A DNA stretch of 45,575 nucleotides from an uncultured beta proteobacterium (GTDB taxonomy: Bacteria; Pseudomonadota; Gammaproteobacteria; Burkholderiales; Burkholderiaceae_C), in NCBI GenBank assembly GCA_903844215.1, contig CAIMSP010000006.1, forward strand, positions 1-45,575, read 5' to 3'. The notes below the pieces were generated by a model that worked only from the letters and a program-made list of their open reading frames with translations, had not been told where the DNA came from and ran no database searches. Shown here one piece after another: positions 39,036-45,575 of this stretch. A program made the position numbers and the translations under genes. Every line of letters begins with the position of its first letter. Positions within the stretch are counted from its first letter, which is position 1.

Positions 39036-39857
39036 CTAAACGGCGACTTCGGCGCGCCGGTGCTGGGCGCGGCGGTCGGGCACCGGCGCGCCATCGACAA
39101 ACACCTTGAACTCACCCGGTTCAAATGCGGTCCAGGTCTCGTTGGTGGTGAGCGGCTCGGTCACGACGATGGCAAGGCGGTCGTTCGGACCATTGAGCTG
39201 GGCCAGATCGACGTGGATGTCATCGTCCTTGAGCTGCACGTCGGCAAAGGGATACTGGCGCACAAGATAGTGCAGCTTGGTGCTGGCGTGGGCCCACATC
39301 GCCTGGCCGTTGCTCAACAGGAAATTGAAGCTGCCGTGCTTGGCGATCTGCGGCACCAGTTCGTGCAGCGTCAGCGTGAGCTCGTCCACGCTCGGAACGC
39401 TGGCGTGCGATTTGGCGAGCTGCTGCAGCAGCCAGCAAAAAGCCAGTTCGCTGTCGGTATTGCCCACCGGGTGAAAGCTGCCGTGCAGTTGCGGATGAAA
39501 ATCCTTCAGGTCGCCGTTGTGCGCAAACACCCAGTAGCGGCCCCACAGTTCGCGCACAAAGGGGTGGCTGTTCTCCAGCGTGATCTCGCCCACCGTGGCT
39601 TTGCGCACATGGGCCACGACGTTGTGGCTCTTGATCGGATACGAGCACAGCATCTGCGCGACCGGCGAGCTCGACGCGCTCTCGCTGTCAACGAAGCAGC
39701 GCACGCCCTTGCCGGGTTGGCCGCCATCGGCGCCGAAGAAGGCGATGCCCCAGCCGTCCGCGTGGTGGTCGGTGCAGCCGCCGCGTTGCGAGAAACCCGT
39801 GAAGCTCAGCGTCAGACTCGCCGGCAGGCGGCTGTTCATGGCAAGAAGTTGGCACAT
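39036..39857 (-). CDS. Class II glutamine amidotransferase, YafJ-like
   Basis: 273 residues. Ntn-type glutaminase domain with nucleophile Cys2 exposed after Met removal (MCQLLAMNS). HADGWGIAFF, HVRKATVGEI and VFAHNGDLKDF are class II signatures; NTDSELAFCWLL binds glutamine. Proteins of this YafJ group have no known acceptor domain and their role is unknown. TAAACT lies 6 nt before the ATG on the minus strand; GAAG could serve as a weak ribosome site. Confidence 0.9.
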   Translation of the reverse strand: MCQLLAMNSRLPASLTLSFTGFSQRGGCTDHHADGWGIAFFGADGGQPGKGVRCFVDSESASSSPVAQMLCSYPIKSHNVVAHVRKATVGEITLENSHPFVRELWGRYWVFAHNGDLKDFHPQLHGSFHPVGNTDSELAFCWLLQQLAKSHASVPSVDELTLTLHELVPQIAKHGSFNFLLSNGQAMWAHASTKLHYLVRQYPFADVQLKDDDIHVDLAQLNGPNDRLAIVVTEPLTTNETWTAFEPGEFKVFVDGAPVPDRRAQHRRAEVAV

Positions 39858-39942
39858 GCTTCGAGTTTAACGTGTCATCGGGGCGTCACTGAATCCGTTG
39901 CCGAAAGCGCCTCGGTGCGCCGCGAGGTCGCCGCAGCCCACT

Positions 39943-40359
39943 TCAGTGAAAGAGGCAACTCTGCGGTTCAGCTCGGGTCAGGGGTTCACGCACGGGGTCC
40001 GAGTTCGGGACCACGCGAAACAACTCAAAGCGGCAGACCCTGGCGTCCAGCAAGAATCGGATGATGTAGGCCTTGCCCGCAGCTGGAACGAAGGAGTAAT
40101 CACCTTCGCAGGTCGTCGTGAACGAGGTGCTGTGGATCACCGACTTCATGCGAAACCACACCTGTTCGTCGCCGCGCACGAGGATGTTCTTCCATTCTGT
40201 GCTCGGCACCTCGCTGCGCTCGCCGCAATAGCCGCTTTGCCCGACATTCACATAATCAAAGTCGCCGACGGCAACGATGCGGGACGGTTGCGCGGCCTGC
40301 ATGGGCGGGCAGGCGATGACCAGAGACAGCAGGGTCAAGACACGTTTGAACAGGATCAT
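39943..40359 (-). CDS. Secreted protein of unknown function
   Basis: 138 residues, no family recognised. An N-terminal signal peptide covers about residues 1-23 (hydrophobic VLTLLSLVIACPPMQAA). The mature part has cysteines at 45, 84, 109 and 135, enough for two disulfides, consistent with a periplasmic or exported protein. Its codon use is less GC-rich than its neighbours, with AT-rich sequence upstream (40470-40497), so it may be acquired. It is downstream of the MFS gene on the same strand, 135 bp away. Confidence 0.65.
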   Translation of the reverse strand: MILFKRVLTLLSLVIACPPMQAAQPSRIVAVGDFDYVNVGQSGYCGERSEVPSTEWKNILVRGDEQVWFRMKSVIHSTSFTTTCEGDYSFVPAAGKAYIIRFLLDARVCRFELFRVVPNSDPVREPLTRAEPQSCLFH

Positions 40360-40494
40360 GGCGAGAACCTCGATGACGTTGAGTGCAGGGCTCGATGCCG
40401 GGTTCCCGCCTGCAGAGCGAGGGTCGTGTCGGCCAAGCTTGCCTGGAACAATGGGCAGGTGGAGGGCGAGTTTTAAAATTGAAAAGATGGCATT

Positions 40495-41946
40495 TTAGGT
40501 CAGCGGCGTACGCAGCCGCCAGGCTGCCAGCGCCGCCAGCAGGCACACGCAAGCCAGCAGCGCAAACACGTCGTTGAACGCCGCCAGGCGCTGCGCGCTG
40601 CTGTAGGCCAGCCGCAGCGAATCGCCGTGCGCCGCAAGGCGCCACTCCAGCACGGTGCCGCACAGACTCACGCCGATGGCGCCGCCGAGCACGCGCGTGA
40701 AGCTGGACACGCTGGCGGCTTGGGACACCAGCTCGGGCGCGACGCCGCGCAGCGTGCCCAGATGCATCGCGGGCAGAATCATCCCCAGACCGATGCGGCC
40801 CAGCAGCACCCAGGCCGCGAGCACGCTCCACAGGCTGTCCAGACCCACGCTGAGGTTGAGTGCCAACGAGACCGACAACAGGGCGAAGCCCAGCGTGGCC
40901 AGCGGGTAGTGGGGCTTGCGGTCGAGCAGACGGCCGACCAGCGCGATGGTGAGCGCCAGCGCCAGGCCTGCGGGCAGCAGCATCCAGCCCGCCTGGGCCG
41001 CCGACAGGCCCAGCCCCAACTGCATGTACACCGGCAGCAAGTAGGTCGAGCCAAACAAGGCCACGCCGTAGAGAAAAGCCACGACGCAGCCCAGCGCAAA
41101 GCGCCGGTTGTGAAACAGCTTCAGGCGCACCAGCGGCTCGACATCGGCGTGCGTACTGGAGCGCCCGAGCTGCCGCTGCCAGCCGACAAAGCCCGTGAGC
41201 GTGAGGGCCGCGCTGGCCAGCAACAGCGTGCCGGCGAACGCGCTGCCGCTGCGCCATTGCACCAGCGCGTTCAACAGGCAGACGACGCCCACCGACCCCA
41301 GCAGCAGCCCGCGCCAGTCCAAGCGCGAGGCCGAGGCGCCAGAGCCGGAGCCGGACGGCCGCACCGGAACGAAGCGGCGCGCCATCCACAGCGCCGCCAG
41401 GCAAAACGGCAGCACCATGAAGAACACCGAGCGCCAGCCAAAGGCATGAACCAGCACGCCGCCCACGGTGGGCCCCATGGCCGAGGCCAGCACCACGCCC
41501 ATGCCAAACAGACCGGTGGCGCGACCCTGTTCCCGCGCGGCGAAAAAATGCAGGATGATGATCGCCGGAATCGGTTGCATCACGCCTGCGGCCAGGCCCT
41601 GCGCCACGCGCGCCGCGAGCACCGCATGGAACTCATTGGACGCGCCTCCGGCGAGTCCCCCGAGCAGCAACAGCCACAGTGTCAGCGTGTAGGTGCGGCG
41701 GTAGCCAAAGCGCTCCAGCAGCCAGGGCGTGGTCAGCATCGACACCGTCATCGCCAGCATGAAACCCGAGCCCACCCATTGCGCGCGCTCCTGCCCCAGG
41801 TTGAACTGCTGGCTCATCTCGGGGATGGCCACGTTGATGATGGTCGATGACATGACCGAGGCCATGGTGCCCAGCATCACCGCCGCCAGCAAGAACCAGC
41901 GGTAGCGCGCACCATGGCGCAGCTCAAGGGCGGCCAGGTCAGCCAT
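40495..41946 (-). CDS. DHA2-family MFS multidrug exporter
   Basis: 483 residues with about 14 hydrophobic helices, the EmrB/QacA (DHA2) layout. The N-terminal helix ends in the family pattern MASVMSSTIINVAIPEM; GFMLAMTVSMLTTPWLLERFGYR precedes motif A; the helix-5 motif C region is GMGVVLASAMGPTVGGVLV. It exports drugs or other hydrophobic compounds by proton antiport. Start chosen at the ATG of MADLAALELRHG; longer in-frame starts exist upstream and no Shine-Dalgarno decides. No emrA-type partner is adjacent. Confidence 0.86.
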   Translation of the reverse strand: MADLAALELRHGARYRWFLLAAVMLGTMASVMSSTIINVAIPEMSQQFNLGQERAQWVGSGFMLAMTVSMLTTPWLLERFGYRRTYTLTLWLLLLGGLAGGASNEFHAVLAARVAQGLAAGVMQPIPAIIILHFFAAREQGRATGLFGMGVVLASAMGPTVGGVLVHAFGWRSVFFMVLPFCLAALWMARRFVPVRPSGSGSGASASRLDWRGLLLGSVGVVCLLNALVQWRSGSAFAGTLLLASAALTLTGFVGWQRQLGRSSTHADVEPLVRLKLFHNRRFALGCVVAFLYGVALFGSTYLLPVYMQLGLGLSAAQAGWMLLPAGLALALTIALVGRLLDRKPHYPLATLGFALLSVSLALNLSVGLDSLWSVLAAWVLLGRIGLGMILPAMHLGTLRGVAPELVSQAASVSSFTRVLGGAIGVSLCGTVLEWRLAAHGDSLRLAYSSAQRLAAFNDVFALLACVCLLAALAAWRLRTPLT

Positions 41947-42140
41947 GCTGCAGGGCTGGCGAAGGCTGGGAATGGAGTGGATGCATGGGGATCTGAATTT
42001 CGAAGGCTTGGCCATTTTCCTGCATGCGTGTGCCGGGCACGCGAAATTCCCCAGCCCTGGGTCACCCGTTCCCCGGATGTTCCATGAAACGAATGAAAAG
42101 CGTCTGCGCTGTGCCGCCGCGTTGATTTGAGCGTGAGCGC

Positions 42141-45131
42141 TCAGGGCGCGGCCGGTGCCGATGGCTCGGCGCGGTCCTGAATCGCCAGCAGGATCAGGGC
42201 GCTGTGGCGCGTGTCGCTGCCGACGCGGCGCGCATTCAGCACCAGCTTGCGCCGTCCGGTTCCGGGGAAATCGCCTTCCAACACAAAACCGCTGAAACTC
42301 TGGTCGCTGAGCAACACGGCCTGCAGCGCAACGCGCAGCGCCGGCACGTCCCACTGGCGCGCCCCGAGTTCAAATAGCAGCCGACCCGCCGTGTCGCGCT
42401 CGTTCAAGCCAAAGCTGGTGCAGAACGGTCGACTCGCAGCGATCACCCGCAAGTCGGCATCGAGCACCACCAGCGGCTCCAGCACCGCGTCCACCAAGCC
42501 CTCGGCCAGCTTGCGCGCTTCGCGCTCGGCGATGGCGGCGATGCGCTCGGTGATGTCGGTGAAGGTCAGCACCACGCCGTCGATCACGTTGTCCACGGTG
42601 CGGTAGGCCTGGATGCGCGCCAGAAACCAGGTGCCGTCGCTGCTGCGCACTTCCCGCTCGATCGGCACCAGCGTGTCCAGCACGCTCTGCGACTCGCTCA
42701 GCAGGTCTTCGCCTTCCAGGTTGGACTGCAGGTCGCTCAGTGGACGACCCACATCCGAAGGCGCCAGCCGATAGACCCGGACCGCGTCGCGCGTGAAGCG
42801 CCGGATGGCCAGATGGCGGTCCAGAAAAACGGTGCCGATGTTGATGTTGTCGAGCAGGTTCTTCATGTCGTTCTGCATGCTCGACAACTGCTCGATCTTG
42901 GACTGCAACTCGGTGTTCACGGTGATGAGTTCCTCGTTCACCGATTGCAGTTCTTCCTTGGAGGTCTCCAGCTCTTCGTTGGTGGACTGCATTTCCTCAT
43001 TCGTGGACTGCATTTCCTCATTCGCCGACTTGAGCTCCTCGTTCGACGCCTGCTGTTCTTCAATCGTGGCCTGCAGGTTCTCTTTTGTGTAGCCCAGTTC
43101 GCGCTCCAGTTCCTCCACGCGCGTGCGCTCGGCCGAGGCCGCCGCCAGCTTGCCGCCCTTGGACTTCGGCGTTGGCGCCCGGGCCGCCTTGGCTGCCACT
43201 TCCTGGAAGCTCAGCAGCAGCAGCGGCTCGCCCGCGTCGGGCTCGGCCAGCGGACGCACGCAAAAAGCCAGGCCGTGAAACTCGCCGTTGCTGCGCACCG
43301 ACACCTCCCGATCCAGCGTGGGCGTTCCCTGCATGGCCGCCTGGATCGCGGTGCGCAATTCCAGCTGCAGGCCTTCGCGCGCCATCTCGACCACGTTGAG
43401 CGTGGCCTGTCCCGGCGGGGCGCGCAGGTAGCGTCCGGTGTCGCCGTGCACGAAGCGAATATTGCCCTTGAGATCCGTCACCACCGAGGCTGGCGCGTAG
43501 GAATGGAGCAGCACGCGGCGCGTGAGTTCGGCGAAATTGACTTCCTTGGCTTTTGGCATGGATTCCTCAGGTACTTTGGAGACGCCGCTGCTGGCCCAGG
43601 CCATGCCACTGGACATGAGGGCGCGCACCGACGCGGACGAAGGCGTGGCGCGGTAGAGCTTCCACTTGCGCGACAGTGGGGTGAACAATTCGGGGTGATT
43701 GCCGATGCTCTCGGAGGGCGAGAGAAACAGCACGCCGCCGGGCTTGAGGGCATAGTGGAACGCCGGGATCAGGCGGGCCTGCAACTCCGGCTCCAGGTAG
43801 ATCATCAGGTTGCGGCAACTCAGCAGGTCGAGCCGCGTGAAAGGGGGATCCTTGATCACGTTCTGCACGGCAAACACCACCATTTCGCGGATCTCCTTCT
43901 TCACGCGAAAGCCGGCTTCGTCCTTGGTGAAGAAACGCCGCAGCCGCTCGGGTGTCAAGTCCTGCGCGATGTTGGGCGGATAGGCCCCGGCGCGTGCGCT
44001 GGCAATCGCGTCGTCGTCCAGATCGGTGGCGTAGAGCTGAACCTTGAATTCGCGCTGCGTCTCGTCCATGATTTCGCGCAGCAGCATGGCGATGGAGAAG
44101 GCCTCTTCGCCGCTGGCGCAACCGGCGACCCAGGCGCGAAACACATAGTCTTCCGGCTTGTCCTTGAGCAGCGCTGGCAGCGCCTCGAGCTTGAGCACGA
44201 CGAAGGCTTCGGGGTCGCGAAAAAAGCGCGTCACGTTGATCAGCAACTCCTTGAACAGCGTCAGCAGTTCGGGTGGATGCTCCTTGAGGTAGCGCGCATA
44301 GACCTCGGTGTCGTCGATGTCGTGCTGCGACATGCGCCGTTCGATGCGCCGGCCGATGGTGCTCTTTTTGTACTGCGAGAAATCGTGGCCCGTGGCGGCG
44401 CGCAACAGCGCCAGGATGCGGTTCAGGCCGCCGCTGGCGTTGCGCGTCAGCGGCAGCTTTTGCAGCAGTGCCAGTTTTCGCACGCCGGCCTGAAGCGCCT
44501 GCGGCATCTGCTCCGCAGGCAGCACCTGGGTGGCATAACCGGCCTGGATCGCGCTCGACGGCATGCCGTCAAAACGCGCGCTTTGCGGTTCCTGCACCAG
44601 GGTGATGCCACCGGCGCCGTGGATGGCGCGCGCGCCCAGCGTGCCATCGGTGCCGGTGCCCGAGAGGATGATGCCCACGGCGTTCTCGCCCTGGTCCTCG
44701 GCGAGCGAGCGCAAGAACGCGTCGATCGGCATGCGCTGGCCGCGCGGTTGTTCGGGAACGCTCAATTGCAACCGGCCGTTGAAGATGCCCATGTCGCGGT
44801 TCGGCGGGATGATGTACACATGGTTCGGCTCCACCGCCAACTGGTCAACCGCTTCGAGCACCGGCATCGCGGTGCTGCGCTGCAGGATCTCGGTGAGCAG
44901 GCTGGCGTGACTGGGGTCCAGGTGGGGCACCAGCACATAGGCCATGGCGCTGTCCATGCCGGTGTGCCGGAAGAACTGCTCGAACGCCTCGAGTCCGCCG
45001 GCCGAGGCGCCCAGGCCGACGATCGGAAAGCCCTGGTGCGGCGTGGCGTTCGACGGCTGCGTCGGCGCCGCTACGGCGTCGGCGCTGGCCGTCCCCGGGC
45101 TGATTTTGGCTGGCATGGCAGGGTTTTTCAT
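42141..45131 (-). CDS. CheB-CheR fusion with coiled coil and PAS domains
   Basis: 996 residues. A CheB methylesterase domain comes first, with catalytic Ser43 (LGASAGG), His70 (VPHLDPSHAS) and Asp162 (GTGTDGTLGA). A CheR methyltransferase follows, about 235-490, with the SAM motif WVAGCASGEEAFSIAML near 334-350. After a PAS-like segment comes a glutamate-rich coiled coil (about 675-745) with NEELQSTNEE-type repeats, then two PAS domains to the end. Unlike chemotactic CheB it has no receiver domain, and it lacks a histidine kinase. Such fusions act in signalling pathways other than motility. It is divergent from a second PAS gene that may be its partner. Confidence 0.92.
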   Translation of the reverse strand: MKNPAMPAKISPGTASADAVAAPTQPSNATPHQGFPIVGLGASAGGLEAFEQFFRHTGMDSAMAYVLVPHLDPSHASLLTEILQRSTAMPVLEAVDQLAVEPNHVYIIPPNRDMGIFNGRLQLSVPEQPRGQRMPIDAFLRSLAEDQGENAVGIILSGTGTDGTLGARAIHGAGGITLVQEPQSARFDGMPSSAIQAGYATQVLPAEQMPQALQAGVRKLALLQKLPLTRNASGGLNRILALLRAATGHDFSQYKKSTIGRRIERRMSQHDIDDTEVYARYLKEHPPELLTLFKELLINVTRFFRDPEAFVVLKLEALPALLKDKPEDYVFRAWVAGCASGEEAFSIAMLLREIMDETQREFKVQLYATDLDDDAIASARAGAYPPNIAQDLTPERLRRFFTKDEAGFRVKKEIREMVVFAVQNVIKDPPFTRLDLLSCRNLMIYLEPELQARLIPAFHYALKPGGVLFLSPSESIGNHPELFTPLSRKWKLYRATPSSASVRALMSSGMAWASSGVSKVPEESMPKAKEVNFAELTRRVLLHSYAPASVVTDLKGNIRFVHGDTGRYLRAPPGQATLNVVEMAREGLQLELRTAIQAAMQGTPTLDREVSVRSNGEFHGLAFCVRPLAEPDAGEPLLLLSFQEVAAKAARAPTPKSKGGKLAAASAERTRVEELERELGYTKENLQATIEEQQASNEELKSANEEMQSTNEEMQSTNEELETSKEELQSVNEELITVNTELQSKIEQLSSMQNDMKNLLDNINIGTVFLDRHLAIRRFTRDAVRVYRLAPSDVGRPLSDLQSNLEGEDLLSESQSVLDTLVPIEREVRSSDGTWFLARIQAYRTVDNVIDGVVLTFTDITERIAAIAEREARKLAEGLVDAVLEPLVVLDADLRVIAASRPFCTSFGLNERDTAGRLLFELGARQWDVPALRVALQAVLLSDQSFSGFVLEGDFPGTGRRKLVLNARRVGSDTRHSALILLAIQDRAEPSAPAAP
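42982..43023. repeat. Perfect 21-bp tandem duplication in the coiled coil of the CheB-CheR gene
   Basis: The 21-bp unit beginning GTGGACTGCATTTCC occupies 42982-43002 and again 43003-43023 without a difference. Each unit encodes one heptad (EEMQSTN). Identity at DNA level, including third codon positions, points to a recent duplication; the frame is kept because 21 is a multiple of three. Confidence 0.9.
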
Positions 45132-45323
45132 GACGTTCTTCGGCCGCGATGCTACTCCAGTCGAAGCACCACGGTGCTGCGGGGCCGCACCCGCCGTGGT
45201 TCAGATGGTCACATTTGAACGCACAATTATGTTTTCATTACGATAATAAAGAAGTTACTATTTGTTCCCCACCCATGTTGCCTGACTTCAGCTGCGGCTT
45301 TGGCACCCATCAAGTCTTGAACG
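45132..45323. promoter_or_regulatory. Divergent AT-rich promoter region
   Basis: The 192-bp gap between two divergent signalling genes contains an AT-rich core at about 45210-45255, unusual for this window. On the minus strand CATAAT could be a -10 for the CheB-CheR gene; on the plus strand TTGAAC followed after 17 bases by TTACGA, or GATAAT slightly further on, could serve the PAS gene. These matches are by eye and modest. Confidence 0.45.
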
Positions 45324-45575
45324 ATGAAGAAGATCACACCCATTTTGCAAAAGCCCCCGGCCCGCGCCCCGGCGCGCTTCGTGCCGTCGGCGGGGCGGCG
45401 CAAGGCGGATTCGCCCGCAGCGTTGAAGAAGGCACTGCAGGAACTCAAGGCGCATCAAATCGAACTGGAGATGCAGAACGAGGAACTGCAGCGCACCCAG
45501 GCGGCGCTGGACGCCGAGGTGGCGCGCTACCTCGAGCTCTATGACCACGCGCCGGTAGGCTACGGTACCGTCACC
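45324..45575 (+). CDS. PAS-domain sensor protein, 5' part only
   Basis: The ATG at 45324 opens a frame that stays open for 84 codons to the end of the window. A basic, alanine/proline-rich start leads into a coiled coil (ELKAHQIELEMQNEELQRTQ) and then the beginning of a PAS domain, ELYDHAPVGYGTV. This N-terminus is typical of PAS sensor kinases, diguanylate cyclases or response-regulator-linked proteins; the output domain lies beyond the window. The divergent position suggests it works with the CheB-CheR-PAS protein. Confidence 0.85.
   Translation, partial: MKKITPILQKPPARAPARFVPSAGRRKADSPAALKKALQELKAHQIELEMQNEELQRTQAALDAEVARYLELYDHAPVGYGTVT

Overview
The window is a GC-rich chromosomal segment that reads as a betaproteobacterium of the order Burkholderiales, most likely family Comamonadaceae (relatives of Rhodoferax, Polaromonas or Acidovorax). 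The reasons are the protein sequences, a MetH cut down to its homocysteine-binding half, and the core gene order fur / bamE-dapB-exbB-exbD / leuS-lptE-holA-proA-gshA-kup-gshB. Nearly all of it is ordinary core genome: no tRNA, rRNA, CRISPR array, intact insertion sequence, prophage or defence island was seen. The family assignment is inference from recognised proteins, not from a search.

Layout. (1) 1-2.7 kb: non-coding left edge, the N-terminal module of B12-dependent methionine synthase, and a divergent cytochrome b561 / cytochrome c' pair. (2) 2.7-6.5 kb: MFS transporter, EIIA-Man-type protein, HPr and Enzyme I, a phosphotransferase chain with no sugar permease. (3) 6.5-12.1 kb: EamA exporter, small DUF1161 protein, an apparently frameshifted YcxB-like gene in lower-GC DNA, and a large SWIM/SNF2 ATPase. 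(4) 12.1-16.6 kb, minus strand: a compact run purU-marC-dat-ybeD-lipB-lipA, in which lipB carries an in-frame palindromic repeat. (5) 16.7-18.6 kb: hpf, ptsN and hprK; with HPr and EI these form a regulatory PTS. (6) 18.7-23.5 kb: fur, bamE, dapB, exbBD, and the minus-strand pair SPFH protein / AlaX. (7) 23.7-33.9 kb: leuS, lptE, holA, proA, gshA, kup, gshB. (8) 33.9-39.9 kb: modA, then an aldehyde dehydrogenase/DUF779 unit divergent from an AcoR-type sigma-54 activator, then a class II glutamine amidotransferase. (9) 39.9-45.6 kb: a small secreted unknown, a DHA2-type MFS exporter, a CheB-CheR-PAS fusion, and the start of a divergent PAS sensor cut by the window end.

Functional links. HPr has both His15 and Ser46 and the window encodes HprK, so the PTS is probably a carbon/nitrogen/potassium signalling relay. 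Kup lies between the two glutathione synthesis genes. The aldehyde dehydrogenase has a near-consensus -24/-12 promoter and a nested palindrome about 115 bp upstream, next to the gene for a sigma-54 activator.

The most interesting signals are small-scale: a REP-like palindrome translated inside lipB; a strong hairpin between ptsH and ptsI that separates the only Shine-Dalgarno-like sequence from the start codon; a terminator-like hairpin abutting the kup start; a terminator between the aldehyde dehydrogenase and its DUF779 partner; a GC-rich repeat that seems to encode the N-terminus of LptE; and a recurring TATAAT-like hexamer 6-10 nt before start codons that lack Shine-Dalgarno sequences, suggesting leaderless mRNAs. 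I found no convincing wholly new multi-gene system.
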